Assembly: GCA_013423325.1 (NCBI GenBank)
Contig: BLJB01000454.1
Location: 1 to 16,597 of the forward strand
Source of the DNA: Usnea hakonensis
Lineage: Eukaryota > Ascomycota > Lecanoromycetes > Lecanorales > Parmeliaceae
DNA: 16,597 nt
Direction: 5' to 3'
Translations under genes and position numbers: made by a program
The notes under the pieces: generated by a model
The model's database searches: none
Told to the model about the DNA's origin: nothing
What the model saw: the letters and a program-made list of their open reading frames with translations, nothing else
Part shown: one piece after another, positions 1 through 11,671 of the stretch
Layout: every line of letters starts with the position of its first letter
Position numbering within the stretch: position 1 is the stretch's first letter

Positions 1-75
1 CCCTGGTTCCCCACCTATCGTGAATGGCGTCTCTTCATGTTGGTTGTTGTACTTCATCTTTCACTTACTACGTTA
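1..75. other. Left edge with normal CA/TG content
   Basis: This short stretch contains many CA and TG dinucleotides (for example around 20-62, with repeated tgttg and tcat motifs), unlike the next several kilobases, which have almost none. It therefore looks like sequence that escaped repeat-induced point mutation: single-copy DNA, a very young insert, or the end of an element lying mostly outside the window. It is too short to assign a gene, and no reading frame can be supported. Confidence 0.5.
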
Positions 76-2252
76 TATAGGCCTAAACTTAATATATCTA
101 AGTATAAATTTTAATCTTATATTTAGACTTATCTTATTTTTATTACGAGTATAACTACTTATAGAGCTAAAGAAGATACGTAATCTTCTTTCTATTCGGG
201 TTTAGCGCCTTAATATCTCTTTATCTATATATCTTTTTTATATCTATATATAGATTTTATCTTCTTATTAATTAAATTCTAATTATATACTATTATTAAT
301 TTAATCTAGTTATAGTTCTAATATTATTTAATTAATCTATTAATTATATAATATTAATAATTTTATTATTATTTTACTCGAGGCTTTAGATAAGCTAAAA
401 GAACCTAAAAGGGGGTATTTATAAATTAATAATTTAATAATAATATACTAAATATATTCTAAATAATATAGTACTATTAGATAGAAAAAGTATTTAATAA
501 AAAGTTATATTATTAATAATATAAAAGAAATTATCTCGAAAAAATATAATTATAGCTAATCTATTAAATAATAATAATATAATAATATTATAAATAGAGT
601 AATATCTTTTTTAATATATACTTTTAAAATATTTAAATATATTAAATTAATTAAATTAATTAATAAATAATCTTATATTTAATATATTAAAAGGAGAAAA
701 TTTTATTTTCTTAATATTTAGTTTAAAAAAAAATTAATTATTTTTTAATAATTAATTATATTTTTTATTATAAATTTAGAAGAATAAAATTATTTTTCTA
801 CTACTTTTTTTTTCTTTTTTTAAAATCTTTTTTAATATTTATTAAATTACTATATAGCTCCTTTAATTATTTAGTTAAATTAATATAAAGAATTATAAAA
901 TATATCTTTTTTTAATAATAAAAATAAATATCTTAATAATATTTTAAAAGATAAATTTTATAATTTTTTTATTTTAAAAAATAAAAATAGAATATATATT
1001 ATAGCTACTACGTTATAATATAAGTAAGTGGAGTATATTAAAAGTCTAAATTAATACTACCGAGAAATCTATCTAAGTACTACGATACTAACTAATATAC
1101 GGTACTACTACTAGTACCTTAGTAATAGTTATACTAGTAATAATAATAGCCGTAATAAGTACTACTCTCCTAAAAATATATTATCTCGATATATAAATAT
1201 AATACCCTTAATATAATATTCTATTATAATATAATATTAGGAGTATAACTAAAGAGAGTAATCTATAATAGAATATATAATTACGACTAACTAATAAAAA
1301 GTAGTATTAATATATATATTATAATAAAAATAAAATAGTTATTTTAATATAAACTTAAAAATAGAAATATTTAGAACTATATAATATAGTACTAAAATAC
1401 TTAAAATTAATTATATTAATATATTAATACTTTTAGTAGAAAGGAGGGAGGTTACGCTTTTAAGTAATCTTCTCTATATAATATTACTATAAAAAATAAT
1501 ATTAATAATTAAAAATAAAATATTTATATTATTAATAATATAATACTAAGACGCTCGAATATTAATCCGATTATTAGTAATAGAATTATAATACTATTAT
1601 AATAATAGAAATATAATACTACTAGATTACTATACTCTAAAATAAGAATACTTATAAAGTAGTATAATACTAAACTAATTATATTAGATATATTCGCTCT
1701 AATATATAGATAGAATATTAATTATATAATAATTAAGTATAGTAACTATATAATACTTTAAAAAAAAAAACTAGGAATATATCTATTATAGTAATAATAT
1801 TATAGAGTCTAGACCCCTTTCTACCTTTATAGCTAATTATTAAACTTAGAATTATTAAATTTATATAATATATTATATATATCTAAATAATTATCTTCTA
1901 ATATATTAAATTATATAGTAATAGAATTATATAATTTTTATATTTTTATAGCTTTAATATAGTAGTACTCTTTTACCTCTTTTATATTAATAACTATTAT
2001 ACTTTTACTCTTTTCTCTTAGTACCGAAAGTATATTAATTATATATATTAATAGTAATTATAGGGTAATATAGAGAGCTTTTAATATTTATATTAATATA
2101 AAAAATTATTTATAGACCTTTTAATACTTTTTTTTATATAGCTCTACTTTTATATTTAGATTTTTACTAGGCTATTTCTTTACGCTATCTTTTATATTAT
2201 TCTTATTAAAATTAAAAAGTTTAATTAGTATTTAAAAAAGAGAAGTTTTTTA

Positions 2253-2342
2253 GCGCTTTATTTACTAATTATCTATATTAGACTTTATCTTAATTAGGCG
2301 CTTTACTTATTAATTATCTATATTAGGCTCCGTCTTACCTAC
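2253..2342. repeat. Diverged tandem pair, 45-bp unit
   Basis: Two adjacent copies of a unit start at 2253 and 2298. Both begin gcgcttta and share the internal string aattatctatattag. The differences are largely C/T or G/A changes, as expected if RIP mutated a perfect tandem duplication. The pair may be part of an LTR or untranslated region of the decayed G1 element; its role is unknown. Confidence 0.6.
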
Positions 2343-2450
2343 TTACTATAATTAACGAGTCTATAATAATAATAATAGTATTAATATTATAAGTTAGTAG
2401 TATAGTATAAATAATAGTAAGTGAATATAATAGTTATATTATACTATAAG

Positions 2451-2507
2451 TAAATATAAAGATAAAGAGTAAATATAAAGATAAAGAGTAAATATAAAGA
2501 TAAAGAG
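2451..2507. repeat. Three perfect 19-bp tandem repeats
   Basis: The unit taaatataaagataaagag occurs three times head to tail at 2451, 2470 and 2489, with the first bases of a fourth at 2508. The copies are identical although the surroundings are heavily mutated. The expansion may therefore post-date RIP, or the unit may contain no mutable CA/TG. It is a small minisatellite in non-coding DNA. Confidence 0.9.
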
Positions 2508-3359
2508 TAAATTATAGCTTAAAGATTAAGATTATTTTAAATTAGATCTAAAAGCTAGTTCTATATAGACTAGTTTAATTTAGATCTTCTAGTATTATAA
2601 TAGTTACTCTTATTTTAATATATTTATTATCTTAATAAGCTATTATAATATATAAATAAATAAATTATACTAGAAGTTATAATAATAATAAATAGAATAT
2701 ATATATATAATATTATAAATAGTAATATTAAATTAATTTCTTTTATATTATATTAATTACTATAGAAGACTTAATAATATAATATTTTAAAAATCTAGAA
2801 AAATAGTATTAAGATCTTTAATTAAAATTATTATAATATTTATTATTTTTTAGGAGTTACTTAATAACGGCTATATTAAATAGTATATATATTCTAAATA
2901 ACTATCTAATTAATAAAGAAGATTAAAGTAATAATTATATAAATATTAATAATTTTATTATAATAATAGTCTTATCTTCTTTAAATATAATTATAGAAGA
3001 TCTTATAGAAGGCTTATATAAAATTATTATTATAATCGCTTTACTTTTATTTTTAGAAGTTTTAGAAATAGTCTTAAAAGACTATAATAAATTTAAATAA
3101 ATAAAAGTTATAGAATTAGATTTATTAATAATATTAATAGTATTTAAAATTTTAATAGATAGATCTATTTTTCTAGACTTATTAGTAATATTAGTAATAA
3201 GTTTTAATTATATAAAAGTTATAAAATTAAATTAGTAATCTATAAAAGGCTTTTTTAATATTAAAGCTATATTATTATTTATTTTATTAATATTAATAAC
3301 CTTTAACTTTTTAGATTCTAGATCTTTAGAATTTATAAAAGACTTTTATAGATAAATAA

Positions 3360-6265
3360 ATAAATCTAACTTTTTAATAAACTTCTATAAATTAGAATTA
3401 TTAAATTTAAAAATTAATTCTAAATATTTATTATACTCTTTAATTAATTTTAAAGTATTATTAAAATCTTTAATATTATATTAAATATTAAACTCTAATC
3501 TATAATTATATTAATATATTAGATATTTAATATATTATTTTATTTTATATCTAGATTATTATCTATTTAGTAGCCTTTTAATTATATAGATTTCTATATC
3601 CCTTTCTATTAATATTATAATAGATTATATAGATTAAAACTAATAATAAAGATCTATAATAAAATTAGAATATAATTCTAAATATATAATTAAAATTATA
3701 AAATATATTTTCTAATATAGTAAAAAATTAAGTTAATATATAAAACTTTTAACCTTTTTAAATATTTTAAATAATTTTATTTTTTATACTTCTAATTTTT
3801 TAGAAGTTATTAATAGAATATAATAATTTTTATATAGTTTTAATAATATATATTCTCTTTTCTTAAGATTAAATAGAGTATATATTTAATTATAATAATA
3901 TTTAGTATATATTTATATAAAAGTAATAATATCTAATATTATAAATCTAGTTATTATTTAATTAATATTAATAGAATCTAAGATATTAAATTTTTATAGA
4001 TTTAATATTATTATTAAGATAAATCTATAGACTATTTTATTAGAAGTCTTACTAGTAATAACTAAAATAAAATTATTTAAATATAGTTATAAATAAGATA
4101 AAGTAGTAGACTATATTCTAAAATTATTAATATAAATTAAATAGTAATATAATATAATTTTAATTATTTAATTAGTATATTTATTTTATTTATTAGATTA
4201 TAGATAATAGATTATTAAGTAGAAAAGATCTATTTTTAGAAATTTAAATAGTTCGATCTATAAATTATTTAAAAATTTATAATCTCTATTTAATAAAATT
4301 ATCTTTAGAAGACCTTAATCTATTAGAGTAAATTAATTTAATAAAGCTCTTATTTAATCTTTTATATTTTAAATTAATTTATCTAATATTATTATAATTT
4401 ATTTAGTATATTTATAAATTATTAATATTACTATATTATAATCTTCTATAAGTAAGATTAATAATACTAGAATAAAATCTAATATTATAGTATAGAAAGA
4501 TATAGAAGAGGATTTAATTAATTATATAAATCTATAAAATATATATTATTTTATCTAGTAAATCTAGTATTCTAAATAATATTATATATACTTCTAGATA
4601 TATTTAGCTAGATTTTAGATATATTAGATAAAAGCCTTTTCTAGATAATAAGTATATTTTAAATATTTATTATTATATACTATTCGTAATATATCCTTAA
4701 TATAATTATTTAGGATATATAACCTTCTAGTAATATATATATAATTACTAATAGTAGTATTAAGGCGAAAAATTAGTTTATTAAATACTCGAAAAAAAGG
4801 AAGTTTAACGATATTTACGTTATTAGAATCTAATATCTTAAGTATATATTTAAAAGAAGGATCTTTAATATACCTTTTAATTAAATATTATTTAAATATT
4901 TATAATATTTTAACTAAGGAAGTTATAAAGTAGTATAAATCTATAAAAGATAATATATTAGGGTAGGAAAATAATATATTAAGCTTACTAATTTCTAATA
5001 TAGTAGGATCTAGATAGCTACTTTCTAAATATAATAAAATATTAGGAACTATATATTATTTTCTAGACTTATATCTAATAACTAAATTAAATTTTTATAA
5101 ATAGTCGAAAGCTTTTACTAGCTTTAGATTTATCTTATTAGTATTTATAATAGTAAGAGAGGTTTATTTAGTAATCTTAAAAGCTAATCTATAATCTATA
5201 AATATAATTATAAATATATTAGAAGAATTAATTATATAACGAATTTTATAAACGATCTAAATAATTTTAACTAATTCGAGTTTAGTTAGCTAATATCTTA
5301 ATTTAGCTTTATTAATAATCTAGCTAAAAAAAAGAATAAGTTCTATATTATTCTAAAAAGGATATACTAGAGATTAGTCGTTTATAGAAAGCTTTATTAA
5401 AGGCTTTATTAGAGTACTAAGATTCTTAGATATCTTAAATCTATTAATATAGTAAATTATTACTCCGATCTCTACTTCCTTACTAGAATCTAGATCTATA
5501 AATAAAATAAATTTTATATTAAAATAAATTAGAAAAGTAGATTTATTAAGAGCTACTTAAATTATAGTAAAAGAATTAAGCTCCGCCTTACTAGATTTAA
5601 AATATATTTTAGCTAAAAATAATTTTCTAGTAAATCTAGCTTTTAGGTTACCCTTAAATAACTTTATCTTTCTATTTTATAGGGGCTTATTAATTCTAGT
5701 ATACTTATTAATATATTTTCTTAGCTAATAAGTTAAGTCTAAATAGGTTTTAAGCTTTTATAAGATATTAGGAAAATAAGTAAATTAATCGCTTAAATCT
5801 TTTTTTTAGAAATAATAAGATCTATTAAATTAATATATTTATTTAAAAGTTTAATTAACGGAAATCTAAAAAAAGTCTTAATAGATTTAATATAGATCTT
5901 AGTATTAATAAGTATTATAAATATTTATATTAAATAATAAATATGTTTCTCTAGGGTCCTAGAAATAATAATTATATTATTAATATACGCCTTAATAAAG
6001 TCTTTATAAGTATAGAGAATATATTTAATTTAATATTATATATAAGTAATTAATCCTTTATAGTCTATTATAATTATATTAAAGATCTTTTAGCTTTAAT
6101 AAGTTATTACTATTTACTTATACTAGTTATCTAGGTATACCCGCTAATAGTAGAAAAACGAGAGTATATTAAAGATTAAGATATATAGATATCTTTTAAT
6201 AAATATAATTATATCGTTTTATAGAGGTATTAGGTATATATTTATTTATATAATCTTATTAAATC
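3360..6265 (-). pseudogene. Dead Ty3/Gypsy polyprotein (G1), RT to chromodomain
   Basis: Read on the minus strand from 6265 downward, and allowing for CA/TG to TA changes, the domain order is that of a chromodomain-bearing fungal Gypsy element. Reverse transcriptase comes first: its catalytic box reads AYINNI at about 5973-5990, where the family has YVDD, so both Asp are now Asn. RNase H begins with FIDLDSSKE at 5477-5502. The integrase has a CQ-type zinc-finger trace near 4531-4600 and the core start LDFILVL near 4465-4485. A chromodomain starts with the trace IEIYIIKRLLNR near 3563-3604 and fades out around 3400. There are many in-frame TAA/TAG codons and at least one net one-base shift near 5770. 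The 5' part of the gene is separated from this piece by the L1 LINE inserted at 6266. The lower end is approximate. Gene identity rests on motif order and is strong; no function remains. Confidence 0.88.
6251..6265. repeat. Target-site duplication of LINE L1, left copy
   Basis: The 15-bp sequence taatcttattaaatc is repeated exactly at 11691-11705, on the other side of the LINE. The match breaks at the next base on both sides (a versus t to the left, g versus t to the right), so it defines the element ends as 6266 and 11690. It belongs to the interrupted Gypsy reverse transcriptase gene. Confidence 0.93.
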
Positions 6266-6301
6266 GATAGGATGGCGACCACGAATTGCGAACACACCCA
6301 C

Positions 6302-6322
6302 TAGGGCCCCTACGGGGCTCTA
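6302..6322 (+). other. Hairpin in the LINE 5' leader
   Basis: tagggcccc (6302-6310) can pair with ggggctcta (6314-6322) around a 3-base loop, giving nine pairs including one G-U in RNA. It lies just upstream of the ORF1 start at 6335, in a 69-base leader. It could affect translation or RNA packaging of the once-active element, but no such role is shown by the sequence. Confidence 0.6.
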
Positions 6323-6334
6323 GAGACCTCCAAT

Positions 6335-7966
6335 ATGAAGGTTACGACGAGCATAGCCAAGAACCAAGAGGAGGAGTCAGTAGGAGTCGAGGGAGGGTAA
6401 CGCGATACCGAAGATAATACGGGAGAGGAAGACGGATACGCGTTGGCTACGCGTATAGACGCGATAAAGAGGATAGGGAGATCGAATAAGGAGGCAGCGA
6501 GGGCTACAGAGGACAGTACGAAACAGAAGGAGAAGGGTTATAGATATAACCACGTTAAGAGAATAGGCCAGTTGGTTAAAGACGCGGCGGAAACCGCGAA
6601 GAATATATCGTTCGAGGATCTCGATAGACAGAAATTTGGGCTATTTAAGATAGCAATCTAGCTAGTAAGTAAATATATAGAATTAGCTAAAGCCGAACGG
6701 GAAGAGACCCAAAAGCAGGCGGAGAAATAACCGATCGGAGGCCTACCCCCGATACCGCAACAGTCCTGGGCCCAGAGGGTAGCCAGTAACGCTACCAGGC
6801 TACTCACCTACGAGCGACCGCATTCGGCAATACCACCCTCGCGCACCACGGCGGGGAACGCCAACGAGAAAAGGGTAATGATCAGGATAAAAAGTAAGGA
6901 GGAGAGAAAGAAGATTAAGTACGCCACGCCGGCGTAGCTTAAGGACATATTCTAGAGCAACGGAGCCCCGATAGGCTCTATTATTATAGCAAGGCGCTCC
7001 CAAAACGGGGGCGTTATCCTATATATAGCCTTAAGGGAGGCAAAGAGGGCGATAGAAGAGGACGCTAAAGTAATCTAGAGGGATTATCCTTCGGCCTACG
7101 TCCTTAAACCCTCCTTTATAGTAGCTGTCGACTCAGTAAGAATCGACGCGTTCGATAACAAAGACTAAGGGGCTTGTATCGAGAAGCTGAAACGGGAGAA
7201 TAGTACCCTCTACCCCGGACTAAAAGTAGTAAGAGTAGAATGGCCCCTATTCGCGTAGACAAAGAAGGCGGGTGGAGAGATTAAGAAATACTCTATACTC
7301 CTAGTCGAAACTAAGAGCCCCGAAAAGGCGAACAGACTAATAGTAGAAGGTATAGTAGAGAATAGCTAACTACTCTACTGCAGAAAATAGGAGACAGCAA
7401 GTAGACCGAAGTAGTACTACCGATATTAGCAGTACGGCCATCTATAGGGGTCGTGCCAGAGGCCGGTAAAGTGCGGACACTGCGCCGAAGCCCACCCTAC
7501 TAAAGACTACTAGGGCTAGGGGCAGAGATACTGCGCAGTCTACTAAGGCAATTACGAGGTATAGAGCTCGGATTGCCGAGTCCGCCAACGGGAGGTAGAA
7601 CGCCTTAAGTAGAGGAGGGAGAATACCCCCAAATAGTATAAGGAGCCCTCGGCGATAGCCTAACCTATCCCGGCCCCGGCCTAAATAGAGAACGGATAGA
7701 AGACGGTATCTCCGAAAAGGAAGAGACTAGAAGAGATCTCGGGTAACTAATAACTAAGAAAGGCGGGAAGGCCACCTAAGATCTAGGAAAGAGAACCGGG
7801 GTAGACGTATCTAACCTAGTTTAGGGGGAGGACCGGCTTCTAGGATATAGTTAACGCGATTAATATAACCTTAATACTAAGTATAACTAATACTAATCTT
7901 AATAGTTCGGACCTTAATATCTATATCGATAAGTAAGGACAATATATTAAAGGTCTTATAGTATAA
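6335..7966 (+). pseudogene. LINE ORF1, Gag-like nucleic-acid-binding protein, RIP-disabled
   Basis: The frame starts at an ATG at 6335 that still carries TG, and ends at a TAA at 7964, giving about 543 codons, a normal size for a fungal LINE Gag. The product would coat the element RNA. Near the C-terminal third are zinc-knuckle traces: the first at about 7416-7456 has lost its leading Cys codons to Tyr; the second keeps KCGHCAEAHPTKD at 7470-7508 with the final Cys turned to Tyr; a third at about 7528-7574 is part-lost. Stops appear where CAA, CAG or TGG would be expected, the first at 6398, with a pair of adjacent TAA at 7748. The stretch 6401-6661 is still open (72 codons if begun at a TTG at 6443), but this is an internal fragment and not a separate gene. 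The 5' half keeps many CA/TG sites, unlike most of ORF2. The terminal TAA may itself be a mutated CAA. Confidence 0.85.
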
Positions 7967-10900
7967 CGTGCGGAAATTGAAAAACGGAGTAATAGCGCCG
8001 CTCCTCGAGGAGCGGGAAGTATAAGATTATAATATACTAGCGATTTAGGAGCCGAGCTATAACTCGTTCAATAGATTAGCGTATAATCCGAGTTCTAGTA
8101 AATTTCTACTAGCCTATAAATTAGGCCTAGAGGTTCGGATATACTTTTATATTAATAAAAGGATAGATCTAACTAGCTAGGAAATTAGATACCGAGGGGG
8201 CGACTTTTACTCCCTCTAGTTAAATATTAAGTAAGATAGTAGGGAAGAGGAGGAGCGTATTCCTCCCTAGTCCCCCGCTTAAGAACTAATCCTCTAGATA
8301 TATAATATATATAACTAGTCGCTAGCGTTACTAGAGGTAACGATAGCCTCTTTAGTACTAGTATCCTTAGAATAAGCTTTAGAGGAAGAAGGCGAATATA
8401 TAGCTCTTAGAGACTTTAATCTTTACTACCCTAGATAGAATAATAAGGGACGATATACGTACTATAAAATAGTTAATAGACTTATCGAGGTTATCTAGGC
8501 TAAGGAAATAACTCTCGGGCTACCTAACGACTTAGTTATATAGAAATCCCGGGGCTAGGAGTCGATAATCGACCTAGTCTTCCTAATATCGAAAGCCTAC
8601 TAGGCCATAGTCCGCTATACCCTAAGAGAGGACCTGGGATACGCGTCCGACTATATTCCGGTAGTAACGGAACTAGAATAGTAGTAGAAAGAGACGCCGA
8701 TAAGAAAGCGACGACTATAGAAAAAACTAGCCGAAAAAGATACTACTTCTAAGGTAGCTAGGGGTAGTTATACCCTATAAAGCGCTCTCTCTCGAAGACC
8801 TATAAGAATAGAGGAAGAGGTAGAAGCCTTTATAGAAACTATAAACTAAGGGTTCTAGAAAATAGTAGAGAACTATATACTATAGGTAGAGCCTACGGCC
8901 AAGTCGAATTCGTACTAGAATATAGACTATATAAGAATTATTAAGGTAGCCAAGCTTAGGCTTAAAGAGTACTACCGACTCCAAGACGAGCAGTTAGCCG
9001 AGGAACTTCGGGGGGGGGAAAGAGAGAAGGTGAAGGTTATACGCAAAACCCGTATACTCTATTAGCGCGAGGGAGTGCATAAAGCGTCGCTAAGGAAGGA
9101 CGGAATCTAGAAGCTCGCCCGATAGGGACGAGAGCGGAGTACGGCCCTAAAACCGTTATTATAGTTCCTAGCTATTCTAGACTAGAGAGGAATAAAACAG
9201 TCTAGTTTCGAAGGTAAAGTCGACGCTCTAAGAAGTATACTATTCCCGCCTACCCCGGTAGTCGATCTGGAAGATATCCTAGATACTTAATATCTAACTC
9301 TAGTATCTATAGGGGATAGGATTAGTAGCGACGAAGTAATAAAAGCGATTATATACCTAATAGTAGATAAAGCCCCGGGTATCTTAGGAATCCCTAATCG
9401 GTTTCTAAGGTATATAGCCTTATATATTATAGACTCTCTTACTAGGCTCTTCTAAGCCTACTTTAATCTAGGATACTACCCGAGATTCTTTAAGGAGGCT
9501 AATACGGTAATATTAAAAAAGCCGAATAAGCCTAACTATTTAGAATCTAAAGCGTACCGACTAATAGCCTTACTCCATACCCTAGATAAAGTACTAGAAA
9601 CGGTAATCTCGAAACGACTAGCGGGACTAGCGGAAAGCTATAGTCTCCTCCCTTAATAGTAAATAGGGGCGAGGAAAGGTAGATTAGTAGAAATAGCACT
9701 AGAATCGCTAACGGACGCGGTTTATACCGTATAGAACTATAGTATCGCTAATAGTAGGAAAGTCGCCAGCCTACTTTTACTAGATATCGTGGGTACCTTT
9801 GATAACGTCTCGCACGAGAGACTCCTCTATAACCTAAAAGAGAGGAGAGTCCCGAAGAAGATAGTAAGATAGACGTCCAGCTTCCTTACGGATAGGGCGA
9901 CATCCGTAACGTTAGGGGGCTAGACGAGCCTAATAAAGGCAGTAGAGACTAGCATTCCTTAGGGATTACTACTCTCTCCTATACTATTCCTCTTCTTTAA
10001 CGCCCCTCTAATTAAATAATGCATAAGAGCCGCTCTCCCTATTTAGACGGGAGGTTTCGTCGATAATATCTACCTGCTAGCATATAGCGGGAGTATAGAA
10101 GACAATTATAGAGTACTATACAAGGCTCACGATATCTATCTCAAGTAGGCTAGGACATACGGGGTAATATTCGCCCCTAAGAAATACGAGCTAGTATACC
10201 TAATAAGGAGCCTAAAGAAGTTTAATATAGAGGTATCTTTAGACTTCGAAGAGGTTAAGATAGACCCTAGTTCAAGTATAAGAGTACTAGGCTTACACGT
10301 GGATACTAAACTTCGGTAGGGACCACATATCGCTCAGCTAACGGCTCGAGCCGCAGGATAGAAACGAGCCTTAGAATACCTCGCAGGCTCGACATAGGGA
10401 GCGATATTCACCAAGTGCCGCACGGTATACAGTATAGTAGTACGCCCGATATTAATATTCGCAGCGCCGATTTGGCACTACCCCCGCGGGACAGAAGGAT
10501 TCTCCCGGAAGCCCTCCGAGAAGCTAACTAAGATACAAAATAAGTATCTTCGTAGGGTAACCGGAGCATATAAGGTAACTCCTATCCCGGTCCTAGAGGC
10601 GGAGGCTTCGATAGCCCCCCTAGAATACTAACTCGACAAGCTGGTATTGTAATACTAAGCTCTACGAGGCACCTACCCTACCACGAAAGAGGGTAACGAG
10701 CGAATCGCCTAGTACTTCTAGGGTAGTAGAGGTAGGAAAAGGAAAAGAGGGCCTATACCTACGATAACGAAAGAGGCCTAAGCTCTTAAAGCCCTTAAGG
10801 GAAAAAGCTGGGACCTAGTAACTACTAGTATAAAAAGAAAGAAGAACTAGATTAATCTATATAGGGACGTCGAGGAATATTAGAGTATTAACGTTATTAA

Positions 10901-11429
10901 ACGGAAAATATAAGACTAGTTCTAAGAATAGAGATTTAAGAAATAGAAAAAATATTAATAAAGAATTCCTATTATAGTAAGAACCCCTATCTAGATAGGG
11001 AACTTATATAACGATAGGTTCGACTACTATAAGATATTAAGAAAGGCTAAGAGCTCGGTCGCTATCTAAATAAGAAGCGGTAAAATCGGGCTTAATATAT
11101 TCCTTAATAGAATAAGGGTTCTAGGTATTAACCCCGACTATAGATATAGATAGAGAAGATAGGATATTAAGTATATCCTCCTCTTCTATCCGAGATCGCG
11201 GGAGGATAGACTACGACTACTTGTAAAAGCGGGTACTAGGGACTTCTAGATAATACTAATTATAATTAAAGAGATCTAGATAGTAGTAAGGTAGATAGTT
11301 AACTCCGGCTAGTTAAATAGCTTCGAGTTAACTAGCGAATAACTCTAACGATTAAGACTACCCCTCGGGGTAGAGGAGACTATTAAGCCTAAAAAGGGCG
11401 CACGAAGAAGCGACCGCACCCGCCTCTAG
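7944..11429 (+). pseudogene. LINE ORF2, endonuclease-reverse transcriptase, RIP-disabled
   Basis: The start codon is inferred at 7944, where ATA stands in for ATG ahead of the usual LQYNVRK-like opening (Gln now TAG). The frame runs to TAG at 11427, about 1,161 codons, with no net indel: 7944, the RT box at 10056 and the final codons are all in phase. AP endonuclease (residues ~1-240): xQEP motif at 8040 with Gln as stop; DFN motif near 8403-8420 preceded by Arg instead of Gly; ASDYIPV at 8643, with the catalytic His of SDH changed to Tyr. Reverse transcriptase (residues ~515-790): a KPNK/YRLI block near 9515-9570, LDIVGTFDN near 9780, and FVDN at 10056-10067 where FVDD or YADD is expected. 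A C-terminal Cys/His motif is traceable at 11131-11192, its Cys now Tyr or Arg. No RNase H block is evident between the RT and this motif. The final TAG could be a mutated sense codon, so the true end may lie a little further on. Confidence 0.9.
7998..8015. repeat. Perfect 18-bp palindrome in ORF2
   Basis: The sequence ccgctcctcgaggagcgg equals its own reverse complement. It lies in the codons for a PLLEER-like segment at the start of the endonuclease domain, where Leu-Leu-Glu-Glu coding easily makes such symmetry. It is probably a by-product of coding. Confidence 0.85.
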
Positions 11430-11436
11430 AGGCGGG
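11419..11436. repeat. Perfect 18-bp palindrome across the ORF2 stop
   Basis: The sequence cccgcctctagaggcggg is its own reverse complement and spans the last codons of ORF2 and its TAG at 11427. It could form a GC-rich stem in the element RNA at the start of the 3' UTR. Whether it has a role, such as in recognition by the reverse transcriptase, is unknown. Confidence 0.85.
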
Positions 11437-11671
11437 GGCGATCAGAGATACGAAAGTTAGAGAATAGAAGAGTCGGCGCAAAGAAGTAGAGAGATACGCG
11501 GTAGTATAATAGGGCTCCTAAGGAGTATAGCAGAAGGGAGAGCGTACTATTTAGTTAAAGTTTTTATCTAGAGGTTCGCCCTCAGGTTTCTTCGACGCCT
11601 AGCTCTACTGGTTTAGCGTTATAGTCACCCTTATTAGCTTATATTAAGTAGCTAGCATAGGCGTATAAAAT
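11430..11671 (+). other. LINE 3' untranslated region
   Basis: About 240 bases lie between the ORF2 stop and the tail. They carry no long frame and keep more CA/TG than the middle of ORF2 (for example near 11460-11480 and 11580-11660). In active LINEs this region is bound by the reverse transcriptase to start copying at the target nick. No polyadenylation signal can be identified with confidence. Confidence 0.7.

Larger units (their letters stand above)
76..3359. other. Extremely AT-rich RIP-degraded DNA, no gene identified
   Basis: This is a long stretch made almost entirely of TA-rich strings, with C and G surviving mainly in contexts such as ct, ag and cg. CA and TG are nearly absent. Stop codons fill all six frames. 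Because it lies just beyond the chromodomain end of the minus-strand Gypsy element G1, part of it is probably the G1 3' untranslated region and 3' LTR, but I could not find LTR ends or a matching second LTR. A few pockets keep more GC (near 1440-1475 and 2250-2350). Two small tandem repeats inside it are listed separately. Confidence 0.6.

Noticed and set aside
2451..2507. CRISPR-like array
   Set aside because: The units are directly adjacent with no spacers, in a fungal-type transposon context.
76..3359. Mitochondrial or centromeric origin of the AT-rich DNA
   Set aside because: The TA enrichment comes with selective CA/TG loss and with Gypsy and LINE protein traces next to it. No mitochondrial genes are present, and nothing specific to a centromere can be seen.
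6443..6661. 72-codon open frame as an independent small gene
   Set aside because: It opens with TTG, is in phase with the LINE ORF1 that starts at 6335, and ends at a TAG that probably replaces a Gln or Trp codon. It is an internal fragment of the dead Gag gene.
6800..7003. 67-codon minus-strand open frame
   Set aside because: It lies antisense to ORF1 within the LINE, has no recognisable motif and no gene context, and open antisense frames are expected in GC-richer DNA poor in TGA and CA.
7998..8015. Palindrome as a protein-binding operator
   Set aside because: It lies inside conserved coding sequence of ORF2, where the amino acids Leu-Leu-Glu-Glu produce the symmetry; a coding explanation is enough.
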